Below, piece by piece: positions 36,715 through 50,793 of a DNA stretch of 64,000 nucleotides. A model generated the notes under the pieces. That model searched no databases and was not told the DNA's origin. It was given only the letters and a program-made list of their open reading frames with translations. The stretch lies in NCBI GenBank assembly GCA_024362935.1, contig JANCRA010000008.1:35558557-35622556 (forward strand). Reading direction: 5' to 3'. Each line of letters opens with the position of its first letter. The first letter of the stretch is position 1. The position numbers were made by a program, and so were the translations under genes. The stretch comes from Setophaga petechia (taxonomy: Eukaryota > Chordata > Aves > Passeriformes > Parulidae).

Positions 36715-39700
36715 GTTGTACCATTCTGGCTGTGCAAAGCCTGGTGAGCTCTGCAGCTGTTGCTGCTGCTTTAGCCATCTGTTTGGCCAGCACTGACATT
36801 GAGTTGAAGCCCATCTGCATGTGAAATACTCAACTGTATTTCAAATTACTTCCAGACAGGGACTAAGACTATGGAAAGCTTGAAAATAAAAGAAATAAGC
36901 AATGGTTCTTGAAGAAACTTTTAAAAATGGGATATAAATTAATAAACAAAATGATGTGCATGGGTTTCAAACTCCAGATAAATAAGCAAAATATTTTAAA
37001 GCCATTTTCCTAACAGCAGACAAATAGAAAATGCCATCAAAGTCAGCTAACAAAATTGTGAAAAGACACAAGCGTATAAAAAGGCAGCATACCATATGTC
37101 CACCAATATCTGGTACAACAGAAATATTAAGAAAGCCATTAAGATAACGTCCCCATTGTACCCAGGTATACAATAACATATGGTACATTTCCTGCTTCAC
37201 TGTGCATTTTCTTGCTTTTTTTGTTTAGCATCACTATTTTAGAGCTCAATTAATATAGTTTGTACATGCATTTCTCCACAGAATATTTTAAAAAATTTCA
37301 CTGCTGTTTCAATTAATCTATTTTTTAGTGAAAGTGCACAGTAAGTATCAATGGGAGGTAGGATTCTTTCCAAACCTTAAATAGATGGAAGATCTAGATT
37401 GAACTGTTTTAAGGTAGCTACACATGATACTTAAATTATTATTGTCATCTTATTTAATCCTCACACAATTTGCTGTAAGGATTCTACAGAGAGACATTAC
37501 AAGGTTGCTGTTTGTTTTAATCAAGGATGACTTCCCAAGGACAGATGTGTGCATTTCTCAGGAGTACAGATTAGAGGCAAAATCGTAAGGGATTAGTGTA
37601 GCAGCGTGAATGAAAATACAGCAAGAAATATAAGGTGACTATATTCTGATAAATATCCACCTGTACATGTGGAGAAGAGAGGGAAATGAAGATGTAAGAA
37701 ATATTTTTCTCCTTTAAGGACATTCACTCTTGAAAAACTAAAGTTTAGGGAATTTATGGATTTCCAAAAACACAATGATAGTTATTTGTAAAACACATTG
37801 CCTCTCTTTTTGGTATTTACAGATTCCATAGGCCTCTTAGATGAGCTGAATTTTGTCACACTCGCTCAATCCTATCAAGGTTCCTATTTAAATTTAGGAC
37901 TCCTATGGAGACTAAAAATTTTCTCTTCTCAAAGGAATACTCCTAACTATGTCATGTGCTTTTCTAAAAGGCATATACTGCGTCATGAGCTTGACAGAGA
38001 AAACGAAATAAGAATGACAATGAGCCCTTACCACTAAAATCTCAAATATGTGTATCAGAAACGTTTTGATCAAATAATTTAGACCAAATAATTAATATAC
38101 TGGATATATAATTTTAAAATATAAAAGATGAGAATTCACTTAGCAATAATCAATAATAAATTTCAGTTCAGAACCACTTCCATTTGTCATTTACTGTCTC
38201 AACAGTGGTGCTATGCTAAGCTATTTTCATTGGTGGATAAGGAAGGAAGGGATCTCTGGTATGAAACCTAATCAGAGTTCAGAAAGGAAAACTCTATAAG
38301 CTTGAGCTAGCTTCTACTGGTACAAACTAAACTACAATTTTAGACATTTATTTATGAATAAAATAATAATATTTGTAGTGGAATTACAAGCTAATGCCCA
38401 AATTATAGAACATGGATTTATGTCAGCTTCTGATTTAATTAAAATGTATTTGCCATTTAGCATTAGGGGACTGCAAAAGATCATGAGTGAACATATGGAT
38501 ATTGAATTAGGTTTCATATTTTATATTGCAGAAATTGCTCAAACCCACTGTAAACTCACCCACTATGCCATTCCAATCACTAAAAATACTACATGTGCTC
38601 CCAAACAGCATGACTTTTTCTTTAAATGTTAAAGGTTGTGTTTCCTTTGAGATCCAGCAGAGCACAAGCTATCTTTTTCTATATTTCTCATTAAATTATT
38701 TTTACTTACTGAGCTCATGATAAATTATGATTTTATTTTCCTTTCAAGAAAATGTTTGTGTTTTCTTATATAATTATAACCCCTTGTAACCTCAAAATTT
38801 ATGTCAGAATAAATTTCCCAAGTACATTTCCAGGTACAGTGTATTATTACAATGGGTATCACTGGAATTCACTATACAATTACATGTAATATTTTCCCTA
38901 GAATAGAATATGACAAAATTAATATTTTAATCAAAATTTTGCTACTAAACAAGACCTTTTGCTTCTGTATCACAGTAACTGTGCTGAAATTTGGAATTTG
39001 TTACCCACTGTAAGAACTTTTAGAATGGTAGAAGATAAATACAAGTCAATGGATACTTAATAAGAAAGGACTCCTTTGAAAGGTCTTTCATAAACTTTGT
39101 TAACAGTGCTTTTCCAAAAGAATAATTTCCATGTATAACATTATTATTTTGCTGTTCTGACATATGATTCTGACATATAATAAGAATTAAAATGACCTTT
39201 AAAATAAAAGCTCTCATTTTTTAAATTTGTTAATTCTCAGATATTCAGATATTTTTTCTCATAATAGCTTTGCATAATAACATCTTTGTTCATTTATAAC
39301 ATTTTAGAGTATGACCATGTCAGGCTATTGGATGACCAAATAAGACAACATTCCCTTTCAACTACATGATAGAAGAAAAATTCAATCCATTCTCCCCAAG
39401 AAAATGAACACAAGAAGTAAAATTTTCACCTTTAGGGGAATGATAGTAATAGGGGAGTAATGGCCTTTCTATCTTTGGTTTCTAGAATACTTTGAACCTC
39501 CTGTAATGAACCAATATCATCAGAATACCAATATCATCTGCTCTTACAGTGAAAGTATTCAGAATAAAGTACATTTTTCAAAATTTGTCTGAAAATGCTT
39601 TTTTCTCTTATGTACATCTCCATTTATCACTCACTTAATTTTGCTAATAAATATTTAATTCCTTGCATATTACCTCAAGAAACCAGAAAATATCCTTATG

Positions 39701-39777
39701 TTTGAAAAGAAAGCACGTCTCAGCATTTTTGCTCTTGCTAAGCATACATTTAGGCTAAATACAAACTGATTTTGCCA

Positions 39778-39817
39778 TTTTTCTCATTATTCAAAGCATT
39801 TTCTCATTATTCAAAGC
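39778..39817. repeat. 20-bp tandem duplication
   Basis: TTTTCTCATTATTCAAAGC is repeated twice in succession with a 20-base period. Confidence 0.85.
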
Positions 39818-40308
39818 TTTACATTTGTATTGCAAGCACTCAAAATTCAAGTACATTTGAAAGTAAAAATTGAAAAGAGGTTTTGGGAATATTGAAGGAT
39901 GCTGATAGTACAGGTGGCTGTTTTAGGACTTGTAAGTAGACATAAGAAGTCTTACTTGTAAAACATGCTTTAATATTTCTTTTAAATGCTTTTAATGCTT
40001 ATTTCTTTTTTAAAATATCTTCTGATTTTGAACACAGGAATAGCTCTTCTAGTCCTACAAAGAAGAAGATATAAATAATATATACATTCCTGTCTAAGTG
40101 TGATTCGTATAGAATGTTTTCTGTGAGCAATTTTTTTTAAGAATTGAAAAAAAGGCTAAAAAAGTGCACTTGGCACAAGCCCTTTTCTCATTCCTTTTAA
40201 TACATTAAAATTCACTTGCCACAAGATCTCCACCTACATAATCTTCAGGCCAATAAAAATCATGATCCCTTCCCAGCAATTGCATGGTTGTCAGCTTCAA
40301 TTTCCTTT

Positions 40309-40455
40309 CTTTTACCCTTTCAGAATTCTCAACTTTTAACAGTTGCTTAGCATGCATCTTCATTGCTTTCCTCTTACTTCCTCTTTTACCCTTTCAGAAT
40401 TCTCAACTTTTAACAGTTGCTCAGCATGCATCTTCATTGCTTTCCTCTTACTTCC
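40309..40455. repeat. 74-bp tandem duplication
   Basis: Copy 1 (40309-40382) and copy 2 (40383-40455) both run CTTTTACCCTTTCAGAATTC ... CAGCATGCATCTTCATTG or TAGCATGCATCTTCATTG ... CTCTTACTTCC. I count one internal difference (TTGCTTAG versus TTGCTCAG). High identity means the duplication is recent or is an assembly artefact. Confidence 0.92.
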
Positions 40456-41999
40456 AGGTATGAAAGATATACCTTTATGAAGCAGACATTAACTTTCCTC
40501 CCCATGTCTCTTATTCACTTACTATTTTCCATCCGAATATGACATGAAACTAAAGTAAGTATTTTCAGAATTATATTGGGGAGGTTCTTTGTACTTTTCA
40601 CAATGAAAACACTACAGTGTGCTAAGATATAGATTGAAAATGAAGTTCTCCTCAAAAAAAAGGAAAAAAATTCATGTACATTCAAGAAAAGAAATAATAT
40701 AACTCCTGAAAAAATTGCTTGGTATATTGTGGTATCATTCAATATTATGCCTGCTAGTTAGAGTCATTGAATGAAAATTATATGAGAGTTCTGGGAAGTA
40801 CTAGAGAGTTATGCTACAGACCATGTTCTCCCTTGGATCATTGCCCAAAACACTGCTCATCTCTGACAGTACTAAATTCTGGTATCTCTTGAACCGGCTG
40901 GAGTGGGAACAAATACTGTGCACAACTGCTGTGCTGTGATTATGAGCTTTGCAACAGGGAGAGCATTTCTTTTAAAACTTGCAAAGCTAGAGATAGAAAG
41001 GGAATGTGTGCATTACAATTAGTCATTCTGCTCCCTTCCATTCCTCACAGCTTCACACTCTGACATGATAGCAGCTACTATCTCACCAGCCGTTAAAGAT
41101 AGCATGCAGCTGGAAAATCATACAGCTGGAAGTTGGAACCTCAGCTTTCAAGTGTCACAAAGCACTAATCTCCAGTTCTGTGCCTAGTAAGGTTTTGACT
41201 GCTGAAATCATGTGGGAGCTGAAGTGAAAAGCAACAAATGGTGATGGTAATCTGGTGACATGAAGGTTTTGTTATCTTAGGACCTACCATGTCTGATAAA
41301 AAACGTACAAGGGCTCTCAGACCAGTAAAATTATCTTATGTATGCAAACAGCAGGGGGAAAGCCTCTGATGCTGAAATGGCAGTAAAGATGACAAAGACA
41401 AAAGCAGTGGAAGAGTAAAGCAGTTACAGATTAGGTAAAATACAAGTAGATAAGATATACATCATGCTTATTCTTTTTTCCCTTGTCAATTTTTCACAAC
41501 ATTTATCTATTTACCAATGTGTTAGGAAAACAAATTGGTATTTGCCAAATACTATTCGTAGATCTGGTAAAAATTAACACCACTGCTTTTCTAAGTTTGG
41601 CGGTTTTTTGTAAGAAAAGTTGCCTAAAAATTTCTATATCTCAATTATATTATTGATACACATAATTCACAATGTATTTCAGGATAAGTTGACCTATTAC
41701 CTACACACTCCTTTGAAAAGTCCAATTTTAGTGTCTCTGGATCACGACATTGCTGGGACAAAATTAATAATGAAATGACTGCATTTCTACCACTATTTTT
41801 CTGGTAGTTCTCTAGCATCCAGAACCATTGCATCAGGAATGTCTGAGGATACGTTCCAACTTTGTTACTTACTTCAGGATTACTTTGTTAATTACTTTCA
41901 GGATTCCCTTACTGTACTGTTGCCCAGCAACTCAGATAACCAATTCTGGATCCAGACAATGCATTTATTGTCCTCAGTACACTTGGACATGGTTTCCAG

Positions 42000-42085
42000 G
42001 TTTAGCTGTTACCTTTTTGGGGGTCGAGGTGAGACTGACTGTCCTGTGGTTTCCCATCTCCCCCTTCTGTACCTTTCTGTGCAAA
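42000..42085 (-). mobile_element. small CR1 ORF2 fragment, reverse
   Basis: On the minus strand one frame reads KVQKGEMGNHRTVSLTSTPK, close to the conserved CR1 reverse transcriptase entry block (pattern KKG...GNYRPVSLTS.P.K). The match covers roughly 28 residues. Sequence on either side (41830-42370) is also GC-richer than the surroundings but could not be aligned to CR1. Both ends are missing, so this is an internal scrap. Confidence 0.55.
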
Positions 42086-44494
42086 AGGCTGTGCAAGCTG
42101 CTGCCTTGTTATCCTTGCCCTCACCCAGGCCCCAGTGACCCCTGTTTCTCATGTTTGGCCAACAACAGTGCCATGCTCAGCTCATCTCTTGCCTTCATGA
42201 TTCTGTAAATCTCATTCACACCCCTCTCAGCTCTCTGTCTACGAGTGGAACAGTCCAAGACTCTTTCCTTGCAAAGCACCCAATACTCTCACTTGACCCA
42301 TTCAGCAGCTGGAGCACACACAACTGTTGGTTTATTGCACAGTTCTGCTTTAAAGCTAAAAAAGACCCTTAAACATTACATGAAGATGGAATATTGGTAG
42401 CTCCAATAGTATGTAATTGAGTTTAATTTCACATCCTCTGCAATTTTACTTATAACTTCTAATGATAGAAAGGGTCTTATATCTTGAACATTCTTTCTTT
42501 CAATAGCAATACAGAAATCTTGTAATTTTTTCATTTTTTTTGATAGAATAATTTTGTTACTGTTACAATTTTCTATCTGTTGCTTTGTAGTTCCTTGTTT
42601 TTTCAGATATCTAAAGTTTTTGCTCCTTCCAGATTAAATTTTTCAAACAATTCTTTAGATGTCTGTAAATTTCTACTTTTCAAAAATATATATAATAAAT
42701 AAAAAAAAGTTATAGTTGTATTTATGTCATTAATCAATTGAATATTGGACTGAAATGCTGTGAAGCTCTTCTCTGACTAGAAACAGAATCCAGTTTTTTG
42801 CTATGTTTTTAAACAGGCATAATTGATTTAATATATTCCCTTTATTTCATGAAAATTATGAATCACAGCAGGGGACTTAGAGTGAGCATCACTTTACTGG
42901 GTTCAGAAATATCAAAACCAGTTTGAGAATATTGTCTTCTTGGTAGATTTTCTTAGATTTTAGGAACTTTTACAGAATTTTATAGAAGATACAGAAGAAC
43001 CATAGAATATGCAGAATTCAGAGGCACATACATGAGCTATGCTAAATTTAAAGACCTCAAAAAGTTAAACTGACTAAGCTGGTTGTTTCATCATGTGGAT
43101 CTGAATTCTGTTCATGTCTGGTATGTGCTGTATTTGATTGGTTTTGTGCCACTACAGTTACATTAACTGCATAAACTGATGCACAAAGAGTATTAGAATT
43201 ACTCACTGTGAGATTGCAATATTGCAATTGGCCTTGACATTTTGGTAAAGTAGTTCATCCATTTCAAGTTACATTAGATAGAAAATTGAGCATAGTCCAA
43301 TCATACATGAAAATAGAGACATGTTTGTTACAAACTTATGTATGTGTATGAGTTAATTTACCTCTGAATAAGAAGAGGCATGAACACAACATTTAATTAT
43401 TCCTAAACCCGATGAGAGAAATATATTTTTCCCCTGAAAATTGTGAAAGAAGCACCACTGACAGCTCAACGTTGATGTATCTCTAAAATTTATAGAGCTA
43501 TATTCACAAAACTAATACAACTTGAGAGCACACACAAATAATTTCTGTGGGACAACTCTTCAGTAAGAATTTTGAAGTTTTCTTGAGCATCCCTTTCTTA
43601 TAACCTAGAAATTTAGATACAACATACAAAGAATCTGAATAATCTTTGCTCAACTTTAACTTTGCAGTCTTCAACTACCACTTGGGAATTTTTTATGACA
43701 AGTGCAACTGTACTGGGAAGGGAAATAAGCTCTTTAGTGGCAGTGTCATGTGCATAAGGAAGCACTTAAAGTGCCTCTAAGAGGAATACATTTGCATTCT
43801 CCAAGTGTAAGATGCTGTTTTACTTTAAAAATCTTATGTCTGGGGGAAAAACAGCTATGAATCTAAAACTGTAAGAACGTTAGAACACTGGATCTGCTTT
43901 TCTCTATTAATTTTCTAAATTTTGCAACACAACTGAAGCATGGTTACACAAATGAAAAACTAAGTGCCAAATATTTTACAGGTAATAGAAAAGAAGCACA
44001 AGCCTATAAGCACCACAAATGCTGACAGATCCATGTTGACAGATCATCCTTGCTTGTTACTGTTAATTTTGGTAGATTGTAAAATAGATTATCTCTTTTT
44101 TTTTTTTTTTGGTAAGGCACACCATGATGGATATAGAAGAATACATTACTATTTCTTTGTCCAAAAAGATAAGAGTGCAGTATTTGGAGTTATAGGCTCA
44201 AGAAACAATTTTGCACATCATCATTATTCAGAATTTCTAAAGATGATAGTTTGATATCAGTGAAGTGACAGTGAGACCAATTCAGTGTAAGGAATCATCA
44301 GACTGTCAGCATTCAAAAAAAAGAAGAAAAAAGTCATATGGAAATAACTAACTTCTGATCTGATTAGTTATAGACAAGTAGATTGTAAATAATCTTAATT
44401 TGCAGGAGTTGTAGTTGAAAACTTCTGAAATATTCCACTTACAAAACTAATAGCTTTTTTTAGTTATCCCACAGCTTTTTCAGTGAGAGCATGC

Positions 44495-44525
44495 TGCTCT
44501 CTTAAGCATTTGCTTAAAGAGAGCA
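44495..44525. repeat. imperfect 14-bp hairpin
   Basis: TGCTCTCTTAAGCA and TGCTTAAAGAGAGCA are complementary with one bulged A around a 2-base loop. The same GAGCA/TGCTC words recur just downstream. The stem is too short for a typical microRNA precursor. Confidence 0.7.
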
Positions 44526-44623
44526 AATGCTGCTCATTTTGCTCTGTGCAAAATGGTTGATCATTATGCAGAATTTGCAAAGTGATAAGATACTGTAACA
44601 ATGGTCTGGAATGGTCAAGTACC

Positions 44624-44647
44624 AAAAAAAAAAAAAAAAAAAAAAAA
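44624..44647. repeat. A24 homopolymer
   Basis: Twenty-four consecutive A. It could be a retroposed poly(A) tail, but no recognisable source sequence or flanking duplication was found. Confidence 0.9.
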
Positions 44648-47600
44648 GTGAACTGCTAGAGAATAAGTGAGGCATACAATATTTATGCTACAATATTAAT
44701 CCAAGAAATAACCACACGATGAATACTGAATGCAATATTTACTGTACCTGACAAGAAATCGTGCAAAACCAAGAAAGTTTTGCAGAACCACACAGACATG
44801 TTAACCCATATATGATCTGGCTTGAACAGCAGATGTGACTAAACAAACCTCATGATGCCTATGATGGAGTGAAAGGGAACAGGTCACAAGCTCTATCAGT
44901 ACTGAATAAATTTTACCAGTACATGAGTCTAAGGACCTCTTTTAGTAAGCTGTTATAAAAGCTTTACATGGGAGCAGAAAGTAACTGAATAATTTAGTAG
45001 AGGAAAAGGCTTAGAAGATACCACCTCTGACTGAGGAGTCCTTGATTTTGATTTTCTGGAATCTTGCATGGTACCCCAGGGTACCTGCTTTGTTCTTAAA
45101 GTCTTTCAGAGACTTTTTTCCATCCCAGAAAGAGGACATCAGTTTAGATGGAACTTTGTGTGATTTTATTCTGTGGCACTCATTAGGCACTGTTGAGCAT
45201 TCAGAACAACATCTGAAACCAACTGGGTTTAAGGTGCCATCAGAAGAATTGTAAATGTGAAATGAAGTCTGCTACAACCTGGAGGACTTTTTGCTTCTGC
45301 TGGTTTTTTAATTCCAACTGAATTTAAGACACATATCTTCCCTGACAAGGGAGAAGCATTCAGATTTATAAGGATGGGTTTCTCTTTTATTTAAAGTGCT
45401 ACCAGTGCAGCAAAATGCAGCATAAGAAAACATAAAGTTCAGCCTTTTTGATTTCAGATTGGGATTTTTCTGTCTCCACTAAAACCCAGAAAAATTTTAC
45501 CTGTATTTTGATTTCAAGGATAAGGTGAAATTACAGTTTCTCCTTTAGAAGACTTCGAGCTGTTATCAACCTTATACTTCATTGCAAACAATGTTAAATT
45601 TCTTGTTAATATTGATGCATTTAAGTGATCCAGATAATTGTAATTTTATTGGGTTTTTTTGAGATCAATAATAGCCTTAAAAATGTAGAAATAACATCTC
45701 CATAATTTTAACTTGATAATTACAATTTATTGGACTGGACTCCAACAAAAGTCTGCTTTATTAAAACATATAAAACTGGAAGCATCACAAGTCTTGTAAT
45801 TTTTGCTGTGTGCTCCAGTTTCACATAACTTGGCCTATTTGGCACACATTTTGCAATATTGCTTCTCTCACTCCACACTTTCCCATCATCCCATCCAAGA
45901 TATTTCATTTTTCATATCTCATGAAACCAGCTTTAGCTGGCCTCCTTAGGGACATGACTCTAGAATATGGAAGTAAATCTTTGAAACACTTATGAAAAGA
46001 ATTAATCATTCCAATGATAGATTTCCAGGACCTTCTGCAAAGTGCATAATTGCTTATAAATCCCACCACTTGGTCATACATCACTTTCTAATTAACATTC
46101 CTCTCTTATACTCCTTTCCACATTCTCTTTTTTCTATTGCATCTATTTGTTTTGAATATACAAGTTAATTTTTAAATTATTCTGAACTCATATTTTTTGC
46201 TACAAATTGCAAGCTCTTTGGTAGATCACTTCTGGGTAGAAGCATTAACTTTTCATTTAGATATCAAACCACAAAAGTTTTAGTGCTTCTGAAGACTTTA
46301 AGCTTGTATACTTAAAGCTGCAATGCAATATATATACTTATGAATTGGCTTCTAAAATGAAATACCATATAATAAAAAACTGATCTGTGTGTCAATAGTT
46401 TTGCTTAAATATTGAAAATCTGTACTTCCTCAAATTCTAAATATTGATTGCATGATTTGCTCATGTTTAGTCTAGTGATTACATATAAAGAAGTTTTACT
46501 GAAAAGTAACTTCAGGCCCATCTGCTGCAGTGATGGAATGATGCTGCACCCCGGGGAATTTTCTCAAAAACTGTAGGTTGTGTTGTGTGAGACTTATCAT
46601 AAAATTTTAGTTGTGGTCACTGCAGATCTTTGTTGATGCTTCAAAAATCATCCACATTTTTTGTTTGCTTCTATGTCTTTAAACACACCTCCAGTGTGGG
46701 CAAGCAGACAAAATCCATTCCTTAAAAGCATCTCAGGAACTTGTGTGAAGAAAAATGAGTAGCAAACAGTATTATTTTTTGCAAGTGACAGTAAATGCAA
46801 AGCACAGCAGGAGGCTTTCAAGTATGAAAATGATGGACGGCAAACATGCTGCCCAAAAAAAAGTGTACATAATGTAAGTTTTAACTTGTTGGAAATGTTG
46901 TTGGAAGAAGCTGTATAATAAAAATTCTTCACATTGCTATGTGAAAACTAGAAGAAAATGATTCTTCTGGTCCTCAGAATAAAACATAACTGAAATATCT
47001 TCTAAGAAGCAATAAGCAGAGATAAAAGATTTAATTAAAGCTCTCAGGAATAAAGAAAAGAGCTGCTGACACAGAAACTGTCATGACAAATTATCTTTTA
47101 AGCAATCTTTCAGAACCAGAAAATGCACAGTTGACTACAGAAAACGTTTTCAAATTCTGCTGAAGACCATTAGCTAATCTCGGCCATGATACACATTTAT
47201 ACTCTTCAGCATGAAGTCATGCCTTCAGAAAAGTTGAAACATTAAACAATGTGTAAAAAGGTGTTTCTTGTGTAAATGTTTTGTGACTTGTATGCTTCTT
47301 TAAAAAACTTCTGAAAAATCACCCTCTTGTACATTTCAAGACTATGATAATTACTATCTCATCTCAAGTAAAGCATTTTGCTGTTTAATTAAAAGTTAAT
47401 AATCTTAATAATCATTCTACAAATGGTATTTCTGCTTAGTGACAGAACAATTTCAGGAAAGATCAACTCATTTCAAGAATATTCATAGTGACAGAAATAT
47501 TTCTATATTTAAGAAAATCATCCAATACTTCAGGTTAGTTTTCAGACTAATGCACTGGTTATCTCTACTGTATATATGAATTCAATACTATTGAAAGAAA

Positions 47601-47750
47601 ATATGCTATTGCAATAATTATGAAGATTTAGAAAAGAAGATCACCTATTTCACATACTGAAATCTAATTTTTTTGTTGCCTTAAAAACTGTTAGTGATTT
47701 AGCCAAACTCTTAGTGACCTAATAATCTCTAAATAATAGGTTGAAATAGG

Positions 47751-47768
47751 TCTCATGGAACCATGAGA
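47751..47768. repeat. 8-bp perfect palindrome
   Basis: TCTCATGG and CCATGAGA flank the two-base centre AA. It is a short inverted repeat of no evident function. Confidence 0.7.
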
Positions 47769-50733
47769 TCATATGTTCCATTTTTACTTTTGGAACATTT
47801 ATAGAATGTTGTCAAAAAGCTGTTGCTTGCAGGGGTGGATATTTAGTTCAGACACAAAATCGAAAAGAATATAATGTAAGGAAAAAACCTTTCAGATAAG
47901 TAGATACTAATAATAATATATATGCTGCTGATATTGCAGATAATTAGCATAGCATAAAAACATTCTCATATACCAAACTTTTGCAGGCCTATAGGAAGCA
48001 ATGTGGTTGATGCTGTGCACATTACAACATTGTCAGTCACAATGGAAAAAAAAGGACTTGAATTATTTGATTAATAAATATTTCTTTCTAGTACTGAAAT
48101 TTATTTCTGCGCTGACATTAAATCACTAACAAAAAGAGTTCAAGGTCTTAATAAGTATGTCATAAGATAGATTCATCCCTGATGTCACCTTAGAAAACAC
48201 ATTCAATTTGAGAATGAAAGACGTAGAAAAATGAGTTTGAATTATCTGGAACACTGATTCTTAAGCTATAGAGAAACAATATTAGTGTTTCATTTTTTTG
48301 CAGAAGCTAATAGCATCGGGGTGCTGTAGAATTTGCCTTTTGCCTGGAATATTTAAACTGGTAGAGGAAGTGTACAAAATTTTGTCTTTACAAAACTTTT
48401 ACATATCACTTGATATTCTTTTCCCACACTCATTTTTCACAAGACAATGTAATAGCTCATGTTCATTGAAATAGTATTCATGTGATTTGGTACAGCAAAA
48501 AGGTGAATAATTTAAACTCTAGATTAGAGGAAGATTTGCTATGGTTCTAGAAGTTTGGAATTAATCAATCCCCATGAAGTGACTCCTTTCCCAAGACCCA
48601 CTGGTTCAGAACTCTGAATTGCCAACTCCACTATGAAAAATGGGTATATCCATTAAAAATCCAATCCACAAAAAGAAAAAGCAAACCAACAAACAACCCA
48701 ACTTTATATCCTTTCAAGGTACTTAATATCTCCACTGCAGAGGCAACAGCATCAAATGCAATTTTTCACACTCTTTTGCTAAGGGAGAAAAATCCTTTTT
48801 GAGACCCAGCTTTCAAATGAAATTTCCACTTTGAAATTGATACAAGCATAAAAGTTTAGTGATGTTGCTGATGTTACAATGCATTCATTTGTAGCCATAA
48901 TTTACTGCCCCTGAAGGATAAAACACTGTAGCATGCACACCAATCATATTTTACATCTTTCAGCTTTGCCTGTTCCAAGTCCCACGTGTCTAGCTGTATG
49001 TAATTGAAACCTTCACCTTTTGTCACTCTCTGAATCTGCTTAAATAAATTTTTATTTCTAGAATACATTATTGAAATGATTACTACAATACTTGTTCTAA
49101 AGGTTTGTTGCTTAATACTGTTGGTGAGTTAGTCAGTTATATAATTTTAAATTAAATTTTTTAAAAATACCTTTGTGTGTATATAAATATGCTGTAATCC
49201 TCATCGAAAGCTTTTATGCATTAAACACAAAAAAATGGATAAAAAAGCAAAATCAGAGTAATTAGTGTCTGAATATTGGCTGACTATTTGATGGTTATTC
49301 AGGAAGGCAAGTTTTCAGTGAAATAAGGTTGAACTACATCAAATAAGAATACTGCCCCTGTAAGCATCTGAATAATTCATTTTTCATATAGTCTGAAACC
49401 TGGAACCTTATTCCCAGATGTCAAATTTCATTTTAAGAAATGAAAATTTTATATATTCTTTTCAAACTGTTCCTCCATAGCGATAACTCATATACTTTCA
49501 AGAAAGAACTGAGTTACACTGGATAGCTGCCTTGTAAGATCACAGACTGGAGGTTTGGAAGTCCCTTGATACAGAAAAAACACTCACTCTATTTCTTTCA
49601 ATCCTATATAAAGAAAAGAATAATTTTATTCAGTAAAGATGGAGATATTGATCAGTTTAGTTAGATACATCATTCTGAAACATTAAGTCAGCCTTCTCCT
49701 CCTCCTCCTTTACTTTTGGGAAAAAATATTACTAGCAGAAATACAGCCATTTTGGGGGGATAGAAGTGGTACAGAACTTCAGAATTTATTCTCCACTGAG
49801 GATGGGGAAAAAAAAATGAAAACATCCAAATAGTGGAGGAATTGTATGATGGAAAGGTAAGACTTATGGGTAGGTGCTCCTCTTGCCTCTTGTTACAAAA
49901 TCCACATAAGATTATGGTTGCAAAAATCAAATGTCTCATAAACTAGAAGTTGAAGAATTGACTCTCACAACTTTTTGGTGGACCCAAATTTTATTTAAAA
50001 TATAGTCTTAAATGCGTGATTGAGAATTGCATCCCTATTCTGCCCTGTTAATCACGCTTTTTTCTAATCTCCTTCTGTCTCTTCCCCTACTATCTGAGAC
50101 TCCCTTGTTTGCCATTCCCATTTTACTTCTTCCCCTGGTTCCTCCACTGTGCATCACATCAAGCCCAGTCCTGCTTACCTTTGCCCATCTCAGCACGTGG
50201 ATGTCAGAGGGCAATGTCAGCTGCACACACAGAACAGAACCTGCCTCAAAACACTGCAGATTCCACAGGTTCTCTGCAGCTGGAAGAAGTTGTTCTAGCA
50301 AATATTATATTACCTCATGATTCAGGATTGATGTACAATAGGTAGACTGAAAAGCTATGAAGCATTTTGCTTCAAAACTCTCAATGAGTCTTCAGCGCAG
50401 GAAATTGATTTCTACCAGCTTCATCAGAATATTCCATGTTTTAAAAGGGAAGGCAAAAGGCATATATCTGACAGCAGAGCGATCGATTTACCTGATTTAA
50501 AGTCTTTACTCTAAAGCGCTGTGAGTCAAAAAGTTTAAACTCAAGTATTATTTTAAAGTAAGCAAATATTTGTGTTTTCACGGAGGAAGCAAAGTCCTTA
50601 TAGGGGCTTTATATAGCAATGTACACTCACAGAGATACGTGCATACACAGCTTCAGGCCTTCCCAGACAGTGTAATGCTCTGTCATGGAAGTTTTCCAAA
50701 TGTACAATATAATAAGATGAAGTTTTTTAGTTG

Positions 50734-50793
50734 CTATCATCACCATCACCATCATCATTATCATCATCATCATTCATCATTCATCATTATCAC
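50734..50793. repeat. (ATC)n / CATCATT microsatellite
   Basis: About 60 bases of ATC triplets with CACC, ATT and TTC interruptions. In one frame it reads a run of histidines (HHHHHHHYHHHH), which is an artefact of the repeat. Confidence 0.9.

Larger units (their letters stand above)
36715..41999. other. AT-rich non-coding stretch
   Basis: No gene was found. A 20-bp tandem duplication lies at 39778-39817 and a 74-bp tandem duplication at 40309-40455. The segment 40940-41190 is less AT-rich and could be a conserved non-coding element, but nothing in it is diagnostic. Confidence 0.55.

Noticed and set aside
44624..44647. A24 tract as the tail of a processed pseudogene
   Set aside because: No recognisable coding or RNA sequence precedes it, and no flanking duplication was found.
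50734..50793. Histidine-rich peptide in an open frame
   Set aside because: It is a translation of an ATC microsatellite, not a metal-binding protein.
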